A stretch of DNA of 64,000 bases, taken from the NCBI RefSeq assembly GCF_020991275.1, contig NZ_JAJLQY010000001.1, positions 957,979-1,021,978 of the forward strand. The letters are read 5' to 3'. Below the pieces are notes generated by a model. The model ran no database searches. It was given only the letters and a program-made list of their open reading frames with translations, and was not told the DNA's origin. The stretch comes from Actinocorallia sp. API 0066. GTDB lineage: Bacteria; Actinomycetota; Actinomycetes; Streptosporangiales; Streptosporangiaceae. How positions within the stretch are numbered: position 1 is the stretch's first letter; every line of letters starts with the position of its first letter. The position numbers were made by a program, and so were the translations under genes. Below, piece by piece: positions 8,606-17,488 of this stretch.

Positions 8606-9949
8606 TCAGCGGGTCGCGGCGAATGCCTCGTCGAGCAGGTCGAGGCCCTCGCGCAGGAGGTCCTCGGGGATGACGAGCGGGGGCAGGAACCGCAGCACGT
8701 TGCCGTAGGTGCCCGCGGTGAGGACGACGAGGCCCTTCGTGTGGCAGGCGCGGGCGATCGCCCCGGCCAGTTCCGCGTCGGGCTCCTTGGTGCCCGGCTT
8801 GACCAGTTCGACGGCGACCATCGCGCCCCGGCCCCGGACGTCGCCGATCCTGGGGTCGGCGGCGGCCAGCGCGCGCAGGCGCGGCAGCATGATCTCGCCG
8901 ATCCGCTCGGCCTTGGCGACGATCTCGTCGGCGTCCAGCGCGTCCAGGACGGCGAGGGCGGCCTCACACGCGAGGGGGTTGCCGCCGTAGGTGCCGCCCA
9001 GCCCACCGCCGTGCACGGCGTCCATGATCTCGGCCCGGCCGGTGACGGCGGCCAGCGGCAGGCCGCCCGCGATGCCCTTGGCGGTGGTGATGAGGTCCGG
9101 GACGACGCCCTCGTGCTCGGACGCGAACAGGTTCCCGGTGCGGCCGAAACCCGTCTGGATCTCGTCGGCGATGAACAGGATCCCGTTCTCCCGCGCGAAC
9201 TCGGCGATGGCCGGGAGGAAGCCGGGGGACGGGACGATGAAGCCGCCCTCGCCCAGGATCGGCTCGACCACCACGGCGGCGACGTTGTGCGCGCCGATCT
9301 GCTTGGTGATCTGGTCGATGACCTGCGCGGCGGTCGCGGGGCCGTCCTCGGGGGAGCGGAACGGGTAGGCCATGGGCACCCGGTACACCTCGGGCGCGTA
9401 GGGGCCGAAGCCCTCCTTGTACGGCATGTTCTTGGCCGTCAGGGTCATGGTGAGCAGGGTGCGGCCGTGGTAGCCGTGGTCGAAGACGACGACGGCCGGG
9501 CGCTTGGTGGCGTACCGCGCGATCTTCACGGCGTTCTCGACGGCCTCCGCGCCGGAGTTCACGAGGATCGTCCGCTTCTCGTGGTCGCCGGGCGTGAGCG
9601 CGTTGAGCCGCTCGCAGACCTCCACGTACGGCTCGTAGGGGGTGACCATGAAGCAGGTGTGGGTGAACGCCGCGACCTGCTCCTGGACCCGCCGGACGAC
9701 CTCCGGGTGGGCGTTGCCGACGTTGGTGACGGCGATGCCGGAGCCGAAGTCGATGAGGCTGTTGCCGTCCACGTCCACCAGGACGCCGCCGCCCGCCGCC
9801 GCCGTGTAGACCGGCAGGACCGAGCCGACCCCGGGCGGCACCGCCTTCAGCCTCCGCTCCTGCAGGGCCCGTGACTTCGGCCCCGGGATCTCGGTGACGA
9901 TCTTGCGCTGCTGCGGCAGGCCGGGCCCGCCCTTCGTCGGCTCACTCAT
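8606..9949 (-). CDS. gabT: 4-aminobutyrate aminotransferase
   Basis: A 447-residue cytosolic PLP enzyme that converts GABA plus 2-oxoglutarate to succinate semialdehyde plus glutamate. Class III features are clear: VNSGAEAVENAVKIAR, the DHGYHGRTLLTMTLT segment, FIADEIQTGFGRTG and the PLP lysine in TTAKGIAGGLP (about residue 291). TYGGNPLACEAALAVL is typical of GabT. Full length. It is divergent from a PucR-type regulator, with an 87-bp shared promoter region. A succinate-semialdehyde-type dehydrogenase candidate lies at 17.5-18.9 kb but is not linked. Related beta-alanine or 5-aminovalerate aminotransferases cannot be excluded. Confidence 0.9.
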   Translation of the reverse strand: MSEPTKGGPGLPQQRKIVTEIPGPKSRALQERRLKAVPPGVGSVLPVYTAAAGGGVLVDVDGNSLIDFGSGIAVTNVGNAHPEVVRRVQEQVAAFTHTCFMVTPYEPYVEVCERLNALTPGDHEKRTILVNSGAEAVENAVKIARYATKRPAVVVFDHGYHGRTLLTMTLTAKNMPYKEGFGPYAPEVYRVPMAYPFRSPEDGPATAAQVIDQITKQIGAHNVAAVVVEPILGEGGFIVPSPGFLPAIAEFARENGILFIADEIQTGFGRTGNLFASEHEGVVPDLITTAKGIAGGLPLAAVTGRAEIMDAVHGGGLGGTYGGNPLACEAALAVLDALDADEIVAKAERIGEIMLPRLRALAAADPRIGDVRGRGAMVAVELVKPGTKEPDAELAGAIARACHTKGLVVLTAGTYGNVLRFLPPLVIPEDLLREGLDLLDEAFAATR

Positions 9950-10036
9950 GGCCTCGACGATAGGCGGCGCGGCCTAGGCTGGGGGTCGTCCACACCGGAC
10001 AACACGACGCCTCGCAGATGGACACCCTGGAAGGCC

Positions 10037-11386
10037 ATGGCACCGACCCTCGCCGCCGTCGCGGCACTGCCCGCGCTGCGGCTCGTCCCGCGCACCGGGG
10101 CCGCCCTCGACGTGCCCGTCCGGTGGGTCGCGGTCAGTGAACTCGCCGATCCGACGCCGTTCCTGGAGGGCGGTGAGCTGCTCCTCACCACGGGGATGCG
10201 CCTTGACGACCCGGAGGAGTACGTCGCCCGGCTCGTCGGGAGGAGTGTCGCGGGGTTGGGGTTCGGGGTGGGGCTCGGCCACGAGGCCGTGCCTTCCGGG
10301 CTTGTGGAGGCCGCGCAGAGGCACGGGCTTCCCTTGCTTGAGGTGCCACGGCCCACGCCGTTCGTCGCGATAGGCAAGGCCGTGTCCCGGATGCTGGCGG
10401 CCGAGCAGTACGAGGATGTCACGCGGGCGGCCACCGCCCAGCGGGAGCTGGCCAAGGCGGCGCTGCGCGGGCCGGAGGCGGTGCTCTCCGCGCTGGCCCG
10501 GACGCTGCGGGGGTGGGCGCTGCTGCTGGGGCCGTCGGGGGAGGTCAGGCACGCGGCGCCCGACGCGGCGCGGGCGCACGCCGCCCTCGTCGTGGCGGAG
10601 CTGCCCCGGCTGGCCAGCGCCGCGAGCCTCGCGCTGCCGGGGCCCGTCGTGGTGCACCCGGTGGGGCTCGGACGGCGGCCGCGCGCGTTCCTCGCGGTCG
10701 GGACGCCGGACCCGCTCCGGCCGGTCGCGCACACCGTCGTGGGGGCCGCCGTCTCGCTGCTCAGCCTGCGTTCGGAGTCGGGCGAGCCGCGCGCGCGGGC
10801 GGCGCTGGGGCGGCTGCTGCTCGGCGAGCCGCCCGGCTTCCCGGACGAGCCCGTGCGGGTCCTGGTGTGCGCGCCGGGCGCCGCCGAGGCGCTGGAGGCC
10901 GACGGCGCCGCCGACCGGTGCCTGGCCGTCCCGTACGGCGCCCTGGTGGCCGTGCTGGCACCTGAGGCCCTCACGGACCGGGTAGCGGCCCTCGTGGCCG
11001 TCTGCGGGCCCGTGGGGGTCGGCGACGCGGTGCCGCTGGCCGACGTGCCGCGCTCGCTCGCGCAGGCCGAGCGCGCCCGCCCGGCGTCCGGGGTGCGCCG
11101 CCACGCCGACCTGCCCTCCGGGCTCCTCGGCCTGCTCGACCCGGCCGCCCGCGAGGCCGCCGACGTCCTCCTCGCGCCCCTCGACGCGACGTTGCGGGCC
11201 TCGCTGCACGCCTACCTCGCCCACCACGGCCAAGGCGACCCGGCCGCCCGCGCGCTCGGCGTCCACCGGCACACCCTGCGCAACCGCATGCGCCGCACCG
11301 CCGAACTCCTCGGCCGCGACCTGGACGACCCCACGGTCCGCGCCGAACTCTGGCTCGCCCTCACCCTCGCCGCCACCCCGCCCTGA
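10037..11386 (+). CDS. PucR family regulator, divergent from gabT
   Basis: A 449-residue regulator. The N-terminal PucR domain (about 1-125) contains VRWVAVSELADPTPFLEGGELLLTTG. The C-terminal PucR helix-turn-helix (about 390-440) contains GDPAARALGVHRHTLRNRMRRT. It probably controls gabT in response to GABA or a related amine, as known for several PucR/GabR-like actinobacterial proteins. A TAGGCT box at 9974-9979 is a possible -10 element for this gene, giving a leader of about 50 nt. It is shorter than the first PucR at 1060-2667 and lacks part of its middle domain. Confidence 0.88.
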   Translation: MAPTLAAVAALPALRLVPRTGAALDVPVRWVAVSELADPTPFLEGGELLLTTGMRLDDPEEYVARLVGRSVAGLGFGVGLGHEAVPSGLVEAAQRHGLPLLEVPRPTPFVAIGKAVSRMLAAEQYEDVTRAATAQRELAKAALRGPEAVLSALARTLRGWALLLGPSGEVRHAAPDAARAHAALVVAELPRLASAASLALPGPVVVHPVGLGRRPRAFLAVGTPDPLRPVAHTVVGAAVSLLSLRSESGEPRARAALGRLLLGEPPGFPDEPVRVLVCAPGAAEALEADGAADRCLAVPYGALVAVLAPEALTDRVAALVAVCGPVGVGDAVPLADVPRSLAQAERARPASGVRRHADLPSGLLGLLDPAAREAADVLLAPLDATLRASLHAYLAHHGQGDPAARALGVHRHTLRNRMRRTAELLGRDLDDPTVRAELWLALTLAATPP

Positions 11387-11554
11387 CTCCGCACCGGCCT
11401 TACACGCGGCACGGTGATCCCGTAGGCGTGGGTGTCATGGGGTGGGAGATCGTCGGGGGGAGTGGGTTAAGGCGAGCCTGGGTGGGCGTCAGGGTTCGGA
11501 AAGGGCGGGGCGGTCCGGCGGACGGGCCGGTCGGGGGCGGGCCAAGATCGGGCC

Positions 11555-13186
11555 ATGAGACGCGCCGCCGTACCCTCCGTCCTCGTCCTGCTGCTGGCCG
11601 GGGCCGCCGTGCCCGGCGGGGCGGCGCCAGCGCTCGCCGCCCCTGCGGTGCCGTGGAAGCCGTGCAAGGCGGCGCTGCCCGCGTTCGCCGCGCTCTTCGA
11701 CACGCTCAAGGGCGTCGAGGTCCAGTGCGCCAAGATCGAGGTGCCGCTCGACCCCGCGAGGCCGATGGGGCGCAAGACCGAGATCGCGCTCTCCCGGATC
11801 CCGGCGACGTCGGCACGTCCGCGCGGCTTCCTCGTCGTCAACCCGGGCGGTCCGGGAGGCACCGGGACGGACTTCGCGGTGGCCGTCGCCGCCCGCGCGT
11901 CGGCAAGGGTGCGGGCCGCCTACGACATCGTGGGGTTCGACCCGCGCGGCACCGGAGGCAGCGGCGCGATGAGCTGCCTGCCCGGCCACTTCGACCCGGT
12001 GCGTCCCGACTACAACCCGCGCACCCCCGCCGACTTCGCCTACTGGCGCAAGAAGGCGCGCGACTACGCCCAGGCGTGCGACACCAGGTACGGCGACCTC
12101 CTGAACCACATGAAGACCACCGACGTGGTGGCCGACCTGGAGCAGATCCGCCGCAGGCTCGGCGAAGACAGGCTGCACTACTTCGGCGTCTCCTACGGGA
12201 CGTACCTGGGCGCCGTCTACGCGACCCGCTATCCGCGCCGGGTAGGCCGGATGGTGCTGGACTCCAACGTCTCTCCCGAGGGCGTCTGGTACGAGGCCAA
12301 CCTCCGGCAGAACCGCACGTTCGACCGGAACCTGAACCTCTTCTTCGCCTGGGTCGCCCGGCACCACGACGTCTTCCGGCTGGGCCGGACCCGCGCGCAG
12401 GTCCGCGCCTACTACCTGGCCACCCGCGCGAGCCTGGCCCGCAAGCCGATCTCGGCGAGCATCGGCCCCAAGCAGGCCGCCGCCGACGCCCCGGCCGGGC
12501 CGACCCGCGTCGGCCCCGACGAACTCGACGACACCTTCCTCGCCGCCGGATACAGGGCTGGCGACGGCGTCTGGGCGCTCCTGGCGCAGGCGCTCCAGGC
12601 CCGCAAGGAGGGCGACAACAGGGGCATCGCCGTCGCCTACCAGCATCTGGGCGCGCAGCGGGAGTCCGGCGGGTACGCGGTCTACACGGGCGTCCAGTGC
12701 ACCGACGCGCCGTGGCCCGCCCGCTGGTCGCGCTGGAAGGCCGACCACACCGCGCTGGCCCGCCGCCACCCCTTCATGACGTGGAGCAACGCCTGGTACA
12801 ACCTGCCGTGCCTGTACTGGAAGGCGCGTCCCGGCCGTCCGGTGGACATCCGCAGGCGGCCGGGCCTGCCGCGCGTCCTGCTGTTCCAGGCGACCCTGGA
12901 CGCGGCGACCCCGTTCCCCGGCGGACGGCAGATGCGGCGCCGTCTCGGCGGCCACCTGGTGGTCGAGGAAGGCGGCCTGAACCACGGCATCGTGCAGCGC
13001 GGCAACGCGCCGGTCGATCGGATCTTCGAGCGCTACCTGCTCACCGGAAGGCTGCCCACGGGCCGCGAGACACGGGTGAAGTCGCTGCCGCCGCCCGCCG
13101 CACCGCTCACCCCGGTGGTGCGGATCGAGGGTCAGAACAGGACGCTCATGAACTGGTCGACCTCGACGAAGCCGACCCTGTGGTAG
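11555..13186 (+). CDS. Secreted alpha/beta hydrolase, tripeptidyl-aminopeptidase (S33) type
   Basis: A 543-residue exported peptidase or esterase. The signal peptide MRRAAVPSVLVLLLAGAAVPGG ends near APALAAP (about residue 30). The alpha/beta core shows the oxyanion segment VVNPGGPGGTG, the nucleophile elbow GVSYGT (Ser213), the acid in ATLDAATP (Asp449) and the histidine in GGLNHG (His477). This is the layout of actinobacterial SlpD/SlpE/TAP peptidases. These release N-terminal peptides outside the cell. CAAGAT six nt before the ATG suggests a leaderless transcript. The last 55 bp overlap the convergent acetyltransferase gene. Confidence 0.88.
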   Translation: MRRAAVPSVLVLLLAGAAVPGGAAPALAAPAVPWKPCKAALPAFAALFDTLKGVEVQCAKIEVPLDPARPMGRKTEIALSRIPATSARPRGFLVVNPGGPGGTGTDFAVAVAARASARVRAAYDIVGFDPRGTGGSGAMSCLPGHFDPVRPDYNPRTPADFAYWRKKARDYAQACDTRYGDLLNHMKTTDVVADLEQIRRRLGEDRLHYFGVSYGTYLGAVYATRYPRRVGRMVLDSNVSPEGVWYEANLRQNRTFDRNLNLFFAWVARHHDVFRLGRTRAQVRAYYLATRASLARKPISASIGPKQAAADAPAGPTRVGPDELDDTFLAAGYRAGDGVWALLAQALQARKEGDNRGIAVAYQHLGAQRESGGYAVYTGVQCTDAPWPARWSRWKADHTALARRHPFMTWSNAWYNLPCLYWKARPGRPVDIRRRPGLPRVLLFQATLDAATPFPGGRQMRRRLGGHLVVEEGGLNHGIVQRGNAPVDRIFERYLLTGRLPTGRETRVKSLPPPAAPLTPVVRIEGQNRTLMNWSTSTKPTLW

Positions 13187-13980
13187 GCGGACCGCGCCCG
13201 GTGGTTGAAGTCGTTGACGTACAGGGTGACGATCGGAGCGATGTCCTGGAGGCAGGACGCGACGACGGCGGACATGCCGAACTCCGACAGGCCCTTGCCG
13301 CGTGACTCCGGATGCACCCAGACGCCCTGGATCTGGCACGCGTACGGCGTGATCGCGCCGACCTCGGCCTTGAAGACCACCCGGCCGCCCTCGATCCTGG
13401 CGAACGACCGGCCCGCCCGGATCAGCTCGGCGACCCGCGCCCGGTAGAGCATGCCGCCGTCGCCCTGGTCGGGGGAGACGCCGACTTCCTCGGTGAACAT
13501 CGCCACGCACGCCGGATAGAGCGTGTCGAAATCGGCCATCGTGGCACGCCGGACATAGGGGTCGGCGGGGAAGTCGCTGGGCGCGGTGGTGGCCATGACC
13601 GGCTGGATCCCCCGGATGGCGCGCGGCGGCCCCCAGAACGGCTCCAGGAGGTCCCAGAGTTCGCGGACGGCGTCCACCGGGCCGACGATCGAGCTGCACC
13701 GGCGGCCCTGCGTGCGGGCCCGCTCGGCGAACGCCCGGACGGCGTCGGGCGCGGCGTTCACCGGGATGAGGTTGGCGCCCGCGTAGCACAGCGACTCCAG
13801 GCGCCCCTCGCGCCAGAATCCCCACATCTGGGCGCCCAGCCGGGCGGGGTCGAGCCCGGCCTGGTGGACCCGGGAGGCCACGAAGACGTTGCCGACCGGG
13901 TCGGCGTCGAGGATCGCCAAGACCTCAGCCCGGTGCCGGTCGTCCAGGACCCGCACCGGGAGGGAACCCAGCATCCGCAT
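13132..13980 (-). CDS. GNAT N-acetyltransferase with N-terminal DUF4081 domain
   Basis: A 282-residue protein. The N-terminal half (about 1-130) has PVGNVFVASRVHQAGLDP and YAGANLIPV, typical of DUF4081. The C-terminal GNAT fold has IQGVWVHPESRGKGLS, the acetyl-CoA loop, and NDFNHRARSAYHRVGF. Orthologues usually sit beside ispG in actinobacteria, as here; their acceptor is not established. I chose the ATG at 13980 because AGGTGG lies 7 nt upstream. A GTG at 14028 would add 16 residues. The gene lies 100 bp downstream of ispG on the same strand and is probably cotranscribed. Confidence 0.85.
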   Translation of the reverse strand: MRMLGSLPVRVLDDRHRAEVLAILDADPVGNVFVASRVHQAGLDPARLGAQMWGFWREGRLESLCYAGANLIPVNAAPDAVRAFAERARTQGRRCSSIVGPVDAVRELWDLLEPFWGPPRAIRGIQPVMATTAPSDFPADPYVRRATMADFDTLYPACVAMFTEEVGVSPDQGDGGMLYRARVAELIRAGRSFARIEGGRVVFKAEVGAITPYACQIQGVWVHPESRGKGLSEFGMSAVVASCLQDIAPIVTLYVNDFNHRARSAYHRVGFVEVDQFMSVLF

Positions 13981-14080
13981 CGGCAGCCCACCTGACATCG
14001 TCGCTGACAGCTCGGCGCTTACATCCACCAGCCTAAGCCTCCGGCTCTGGCGGGGAAGCGCCGGGCGGTTCAGCCGACGA

Positions 14081-15253
14081 TCAAGCGGTGACCACGGACA
14101 CGCCGGGGCCCGCGTCGCCGTCGAGATCCACGTCGACGCCGAGCTCCTCGGCGATGCGCATGGCCTCCTCCACCAGGGTCTCCACGATCTGGTCCTCCGG
14201 CACGGTCTTGATGACCTCGCCCTTGACGAAGATCTGGCCCTTGCCGTTTCCGGACGCGACGCCGAGGTCGGCCTCGCGCGCCTCGCCGGGGCCGTTCACG
14301 ACACAGCCCATGACCGCGACGCGCAGCGCCACCGGGAAGCCCTCAAGGGCGGCGGTCACCTGGTTGGCGAGCGTGTAGACGTCCACCTGGGCGCGGCCGC
14401 AGGACGGGCAGGAGATGATCTCCAGGCCGCGCTCGCGCAGGCCGAGGGATTCGAGGATCTGGTTGCCGACCTTGATCTCCTCGACCGGCGGGGCCGACAG
14501 GGAGACGCGGATGGTGTCGCCGATGCCCTGGGACAGCAGGGCGCCGAACGCGACGGCGGACTTGATCGTGCCCTGGAAGGCGGGACCGGCCTCGGTGACG
14601 CCGAGGTGGAGCGGGTAGTCGCACTTGGCGGCGAGCTGCCGGTACGCCTCGATCATGACGACCGGGTCGTTGTGCTTGACGGAGATCTTGATGTCGCGGA
14701 AGCCGTGCTCCTCGAACAGGGAGCACTCCCACAGCGCGGACTCGACCAGCGCCGCGGGGGTCGCCTTGCCGTACTTCTCCAGCAGCCGCTTGTCCAGCGA
14801 TCCGGCGTTGACGCCGATGCGGATCGGGACGCCGGCGTCGGAGGCGGCGCGGGCGATCTCGCCCACCTTGTCGTCGAACTTCTTGATGTTGCCGGGGTTG
14901 ACCCGCACCGCCGCGCAGCCGGCGTCGATGGCCGCGAAGACGTACTTGGGCTGGAAGTGGATGTCGGCGATGACCGGGATCGGCGACTTGCGGGCGATCT
15001 GCGGCAGCGCGTCGGCGTCGTCCTGGGACGGACACGCCACCCTGACGATCTGACACCCGGCCGTCGCGAGCTGCGCGATCTGCTGGAGCGTGGAGTTGAC
15101 GTCCGAGGTGAGGGTCGTCGTCATCGACTGGACGGACACGGGGGCGTCGCCGCCCACCGGCACGCTCCCGACCATGATCTGACGCGACTTGCGGCGTGGG
15201 GAGACCTGAGGAGCCTGGGGGCGGATCTTCGGCAGACCGAGTTCGACGCTCAT
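14081..15253 (-). CDS. ispG: 4-hydroxy-3-methylbut-2-en-1-yl diphosphate synthase (IspG)
   Basis: The penultimate enzyme of the MEP isoprenoid pathway, a [4Fe-4S] enzyme that reduces MEcPP to HMBPP in the cytosol. The 390 residues include the TIM-barrel segments [14 protein letters not shown] and [11 protein letters not shown]. The cluster-binding half has cysteines at about 282, 285 (SCPSCGR) and 317 ([12 protein letters not shown]). It directly follows dxr with a 4-bp gap, so the two should be cotranscribed and coupled. In most actinobacteria an M50 membrane protease gene lies between them, and it is missing here. Confidence 0.97.
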   Translation of the reverse strand: MSVELGLPKIRPQAPQVSPRRKSRQIMVGSVPVGGDAPVSVQSMTTTLTSDVNSTLQQIAQLATAGCQIVRVACPSQDDADALPQIARKSPIPVIADIHFQPKYVFAAIDAGCAAVRVNPGNIKKFDDKVGEIARAASDAGVPIRIGVNAGSLDKRLLEKYGKATPAALVESALWECSLFEEHGFRDIKISVKHNDPVVMIEAYRQLAAKCDYPLHLGVTEAGPAFQGTIKSAVAFGALLSQGIGDTIRVSLSAPPVEEIKVGNQILESLGLRERGLEIISCPSCGRAQVDVYTLANQVTAALEGFPVALRVAVMGCVVNGPGEAREADLGVASGNGKGQIFVKGEVIKTVPEDQIVETLVEEAMRIAEELGVDVDLDGDAGPGVSVVTA

Positions 15254-15257
15254 GTTC

Positions 15258-16445
15258 CTATTGTGTCAGTCGTTGCCGCGTGCTCTCGCGGGCCCACTGA
15301 TCAGCCGTGAGCACGTCGTCGAGCGTGGGCGTCCGGATTGTCTGATGTGCCGAGACGATATCCGAGACGGTGTCCACTATGGAAGGAAATGAGATGTGGC
15401 CTTTGAGGAAAGCTTCAACGCACTCTTCGTTCGCAGCGTTATAGACAGCGGGTGAGGTTCCGCCCTCCTCGCCGACCTGGCGGGCGAGCTGGACCGCCGG
15501 GAACGCCTCGTCGTCCAGCGGGAACAGCTCCCACGTGTGCGCCTTGGTCCAGTCCACGCCGTAGTCGGGACGGTCGATGCGGTCCGGCCAGGTGAGGCCG
15601 AGCGCGATCGGCAGCCGCATGTCCGGCGGGCTCGCCTGGGCCAGCGTTGACCCGTCAACGAACTCCACCATGGAATGGATCACCGACTGCGGATGCACCA
15701 TCACGGTGATGCGGTCGAAGGGGATGTCGAACAGCAGATGCGCCTCGATCACCTCAAGGCCCTTGTTCACCAGCGTCGCCGAATTCACCGTGATGACGGG
15801 GCCCATCGCCCACGTCGGGTGGTTGAGCGCGTCGGCGGGCGTCACCTTCTCCAGCTCCGCGCGGCTCCGGCCCCGGAACGGGCCGCCGGAGGCCGTCACG
15901 ACGAGCCTGCGCACCTCCTCGGCGCGGCCGCCCACCAGGCACTGGGCCAGCGCGGAGTGCTCGGAGTCCACGGGCACGATCTGGCCCGGCCTGGCGCGCG
16001 CCTTCACCAGCGGGCCGCCGACGATGAGGGACTCCTTGTTGGCCAGGGCCAGGGTGCGCCCCGCGTCCAGGGCGGCGAGGGTCGAGGACAGGCCGAGCGC
16101 GCCCGTGACGCCGTTGAGGACGACGTCGCAGGGGTGCGCGGCGACCTCCGCGACCGCCTCGGGGCCCGCGAGGATCTTCGGGATGCGGTACTCGCCCCGG
16201 TTGTAGCCGCGCTTGGCGGCCTCCGCGTAGAACGCGAGCTGGAGGTCCTGCGCGGCGGTGGCGCGCGCGACGGCGACGACCTCGGGCTGGAACTCCAACG
16301 CCTGCGCGGCCAGCAGCTCCACCTGCCCGCCGCCCGCGGCCAGGCCGACGACCCGGAACCTGCCGGGCTCACGACGGGCGATGTCCAGGGCCTGCGTGCC
16401 GATCGAGCCCGTCGAGCCGAGCACGACGATGTCCTTCACCTGCAT
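15258..16445 (-). CDS. dxr: 1-deoxy-D-xylulose 5-phosphate reductoisomerase
   Basis: The first committed enzyme of the MEP pathway: NADPH-dependent conversion of DXP to MEP. The 395 residues start [20 protein letters not shown] (NADPH site). They carry [12 protein letters not shown], the metal site [27 protein letters not shown] and [13 protein letters not shown]. The last 70 codons are unusual: the DNA at 15361-15420 is only about 50% G+C and uses codons such as GTT, GCT, TTT, AAA, TCA and ATA that are rare elsewhere in the gene. This patch borders the junction where the M50 protease gene would normally be. Confidence 0.97.
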   Translation of the reverse strand: MQVKDIVVLGSTGSIGTQALDIARREPGRFRVVGLAAGGGQVELLAAQALEFQPEVVAVARATAAQDLQLAFYAEAAKRGYNRGEYRIPKILAGPEAVAEVAAHPCDVVLNGVTGALGLSSTLAALDAGRTLALANKESLIVGGPLVKARARPGQIVPVDSEHSALAQCLVGGRAEEVRRLVVTASGGPFRGRSRAELEKVTPADALNHPTWAMGPVITVNSATLVNKGLEVIEAHLLFDIPFDRITVMVHPQSVIHSMVEFVDGSTLAQASPPDMRLPIALGLTWPDRIDRPDYGVDWTKAHTWELFPLDDEAFPAVQLARQVGEEGGTSPAVYNAANEECVEAFLKGHISFPSIVDTVSDIVSAHQTIRTPTLDDVLTADQWARESTRQRLTQ

Positions 16446-16563
16446 CTGGCGTCTCCGTCCGTCGCCGCTTGAGCCGCCTCATTGTGCAGGGCGCGGGTAC
16501 CCGTCATGCAAGTTGACCAAAAGTAGCCACGCGATCACTCGTGGTGCTGCACACTGTCACGTC

Positions 16564-17484
16564 ATGGGTAAGGAGGGCTGGATCGCGGCGGGCGCCGTCG
16601 CGCTGGTCGGTCTGTCGCCGATGGCGCCCGCAGGGGGGACCGCGATCCCGTCCTCCGAACCCGTCGTCTCGCACGTGCTCCCGTCCGGGAAGGCGCACCG
16701 GGACAAGGTGCTCCGCTACTGGACCGCCGACAGGATGACCGGCGCGGTCAGCCCCGTCGCGCCACGGCCCGGACCGCTCGGCAAGGCGGAGCCGCCGGGG
16801 CGCAGCAACGGCGCGGTGTGGCCCCTGGACGGCGGCGTCGTGCCGTCCGTCGGGAAGGTGTTCTTCACCCTCGACGGCCGCGACTACCTGTGCTCGGGGG
16901 CCGCGGTGCGCAGTGCCAGCCGTGACCTCGTTGTCACGGCCGGGCACTGCGCCCGCGGGGCTTCGGGCCGGTGGGCGGAGAACTGGATCTTCGTCCCCGG
17001 CTACCGGGAGGGCGGCGGCCCGCAGGGCGGGTTCCCCGCACGGCTCATGGCCGTGCCCGACCAGTGGGCCTCCAAAGCCGACGACGACTACGACGTCGCC
17101 ATGGTGGCGTTGCACCAGCGGCGCGGAAAGCACGTCGCCGACCTCGTCGGGGCCAACACGATCGCGTTCGGCAGGCCACGGGGGCGTCCCGTGCACGCGT
17201 TCGGCTACCCGTCGCAGGGGCGGTACGACGGGGAACGGCTCGCCTACTGCGCGGGCACCCCCGAGCCCGACCCCCACCGGGCGACCGTCGCGCAGGGCCT
17301 GCACTGCGACCTCACCCAGGGCTCCAGCGGCGGGCCCTGGCTGATCGGCTTCGACCCGGCGACGGGCACCGGCACCGTCACGTCCGTCAGCAGCTTCAAG
17401 TACGCCGACGACAAGGTGACGATGTACGGGCCGTACTTCGGGCAGGCCATCCGCGAGCTGTACGCGCGCACCGAGCGCGTCTAG
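16564..17484 (+). CDS. Secreted trypsin-like serine peptidase
   Basis: A 306-residue exported protease of the chymotrypsin fold. A weak signal sequence MGKEGWIAAGAVALVGLSPM precedes a pro-like segment. The catalytic triad is readable: His128 in VTAGHC, Asp177 in DYDVAMV and Ser255 in GSSGGPW. Cysteines at LCSGA and AGHC could form the usual disulfide. It resembles actinobacterial V8/glutamyl-endopeptidase-like trypsins. The ATG at 16564 is the first start compatible with export. It converges on the aldehyde dehydrogenase gene with only 4 bp between the stops. Confidence 0.85.
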   Translation: MGKEGWIAAGAVALVGLSPMAPAGGTAIPSSEPVVSHVLPSGKAHRDKVLRYWTADRMTGAVSPVAPRPGPLGKAEPPGRSNGAVWPLDGGVVPSVGKVFFTLDGRDYLCSGAAVRSASRDLVVTAGHCARGASGRWAENWIFVPGYREGGGPQGGFPARLMAVPDQWASKADDDYDVAMVALHQRRGKHVADLVGANTIAFGRPRGRPVHAFGYPSQGRYDGERLAYCAGTPEPDPHRATVAQGLHCDLTQGSSGGPWLIGFDPATGTGTVTSVSSFKYADDKVTMYGPYFGQAIRELYARTERV

Positions 17485-17488
17485 CCGC

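Noticed and set aside
8435..9874. A 479-codon plus-strand frame opposite gabT
   Set aside because: Composition is that of an antisense frame and gabT is certain on the other strand.
11489..13825. A 778-codon minus-strand frame opposite the peptidase gene
   Set aside because: It spans two real genes in the wrong frame and lacks any recognisable domain. The plus-strand product has a signal peptide and catalytic triad.
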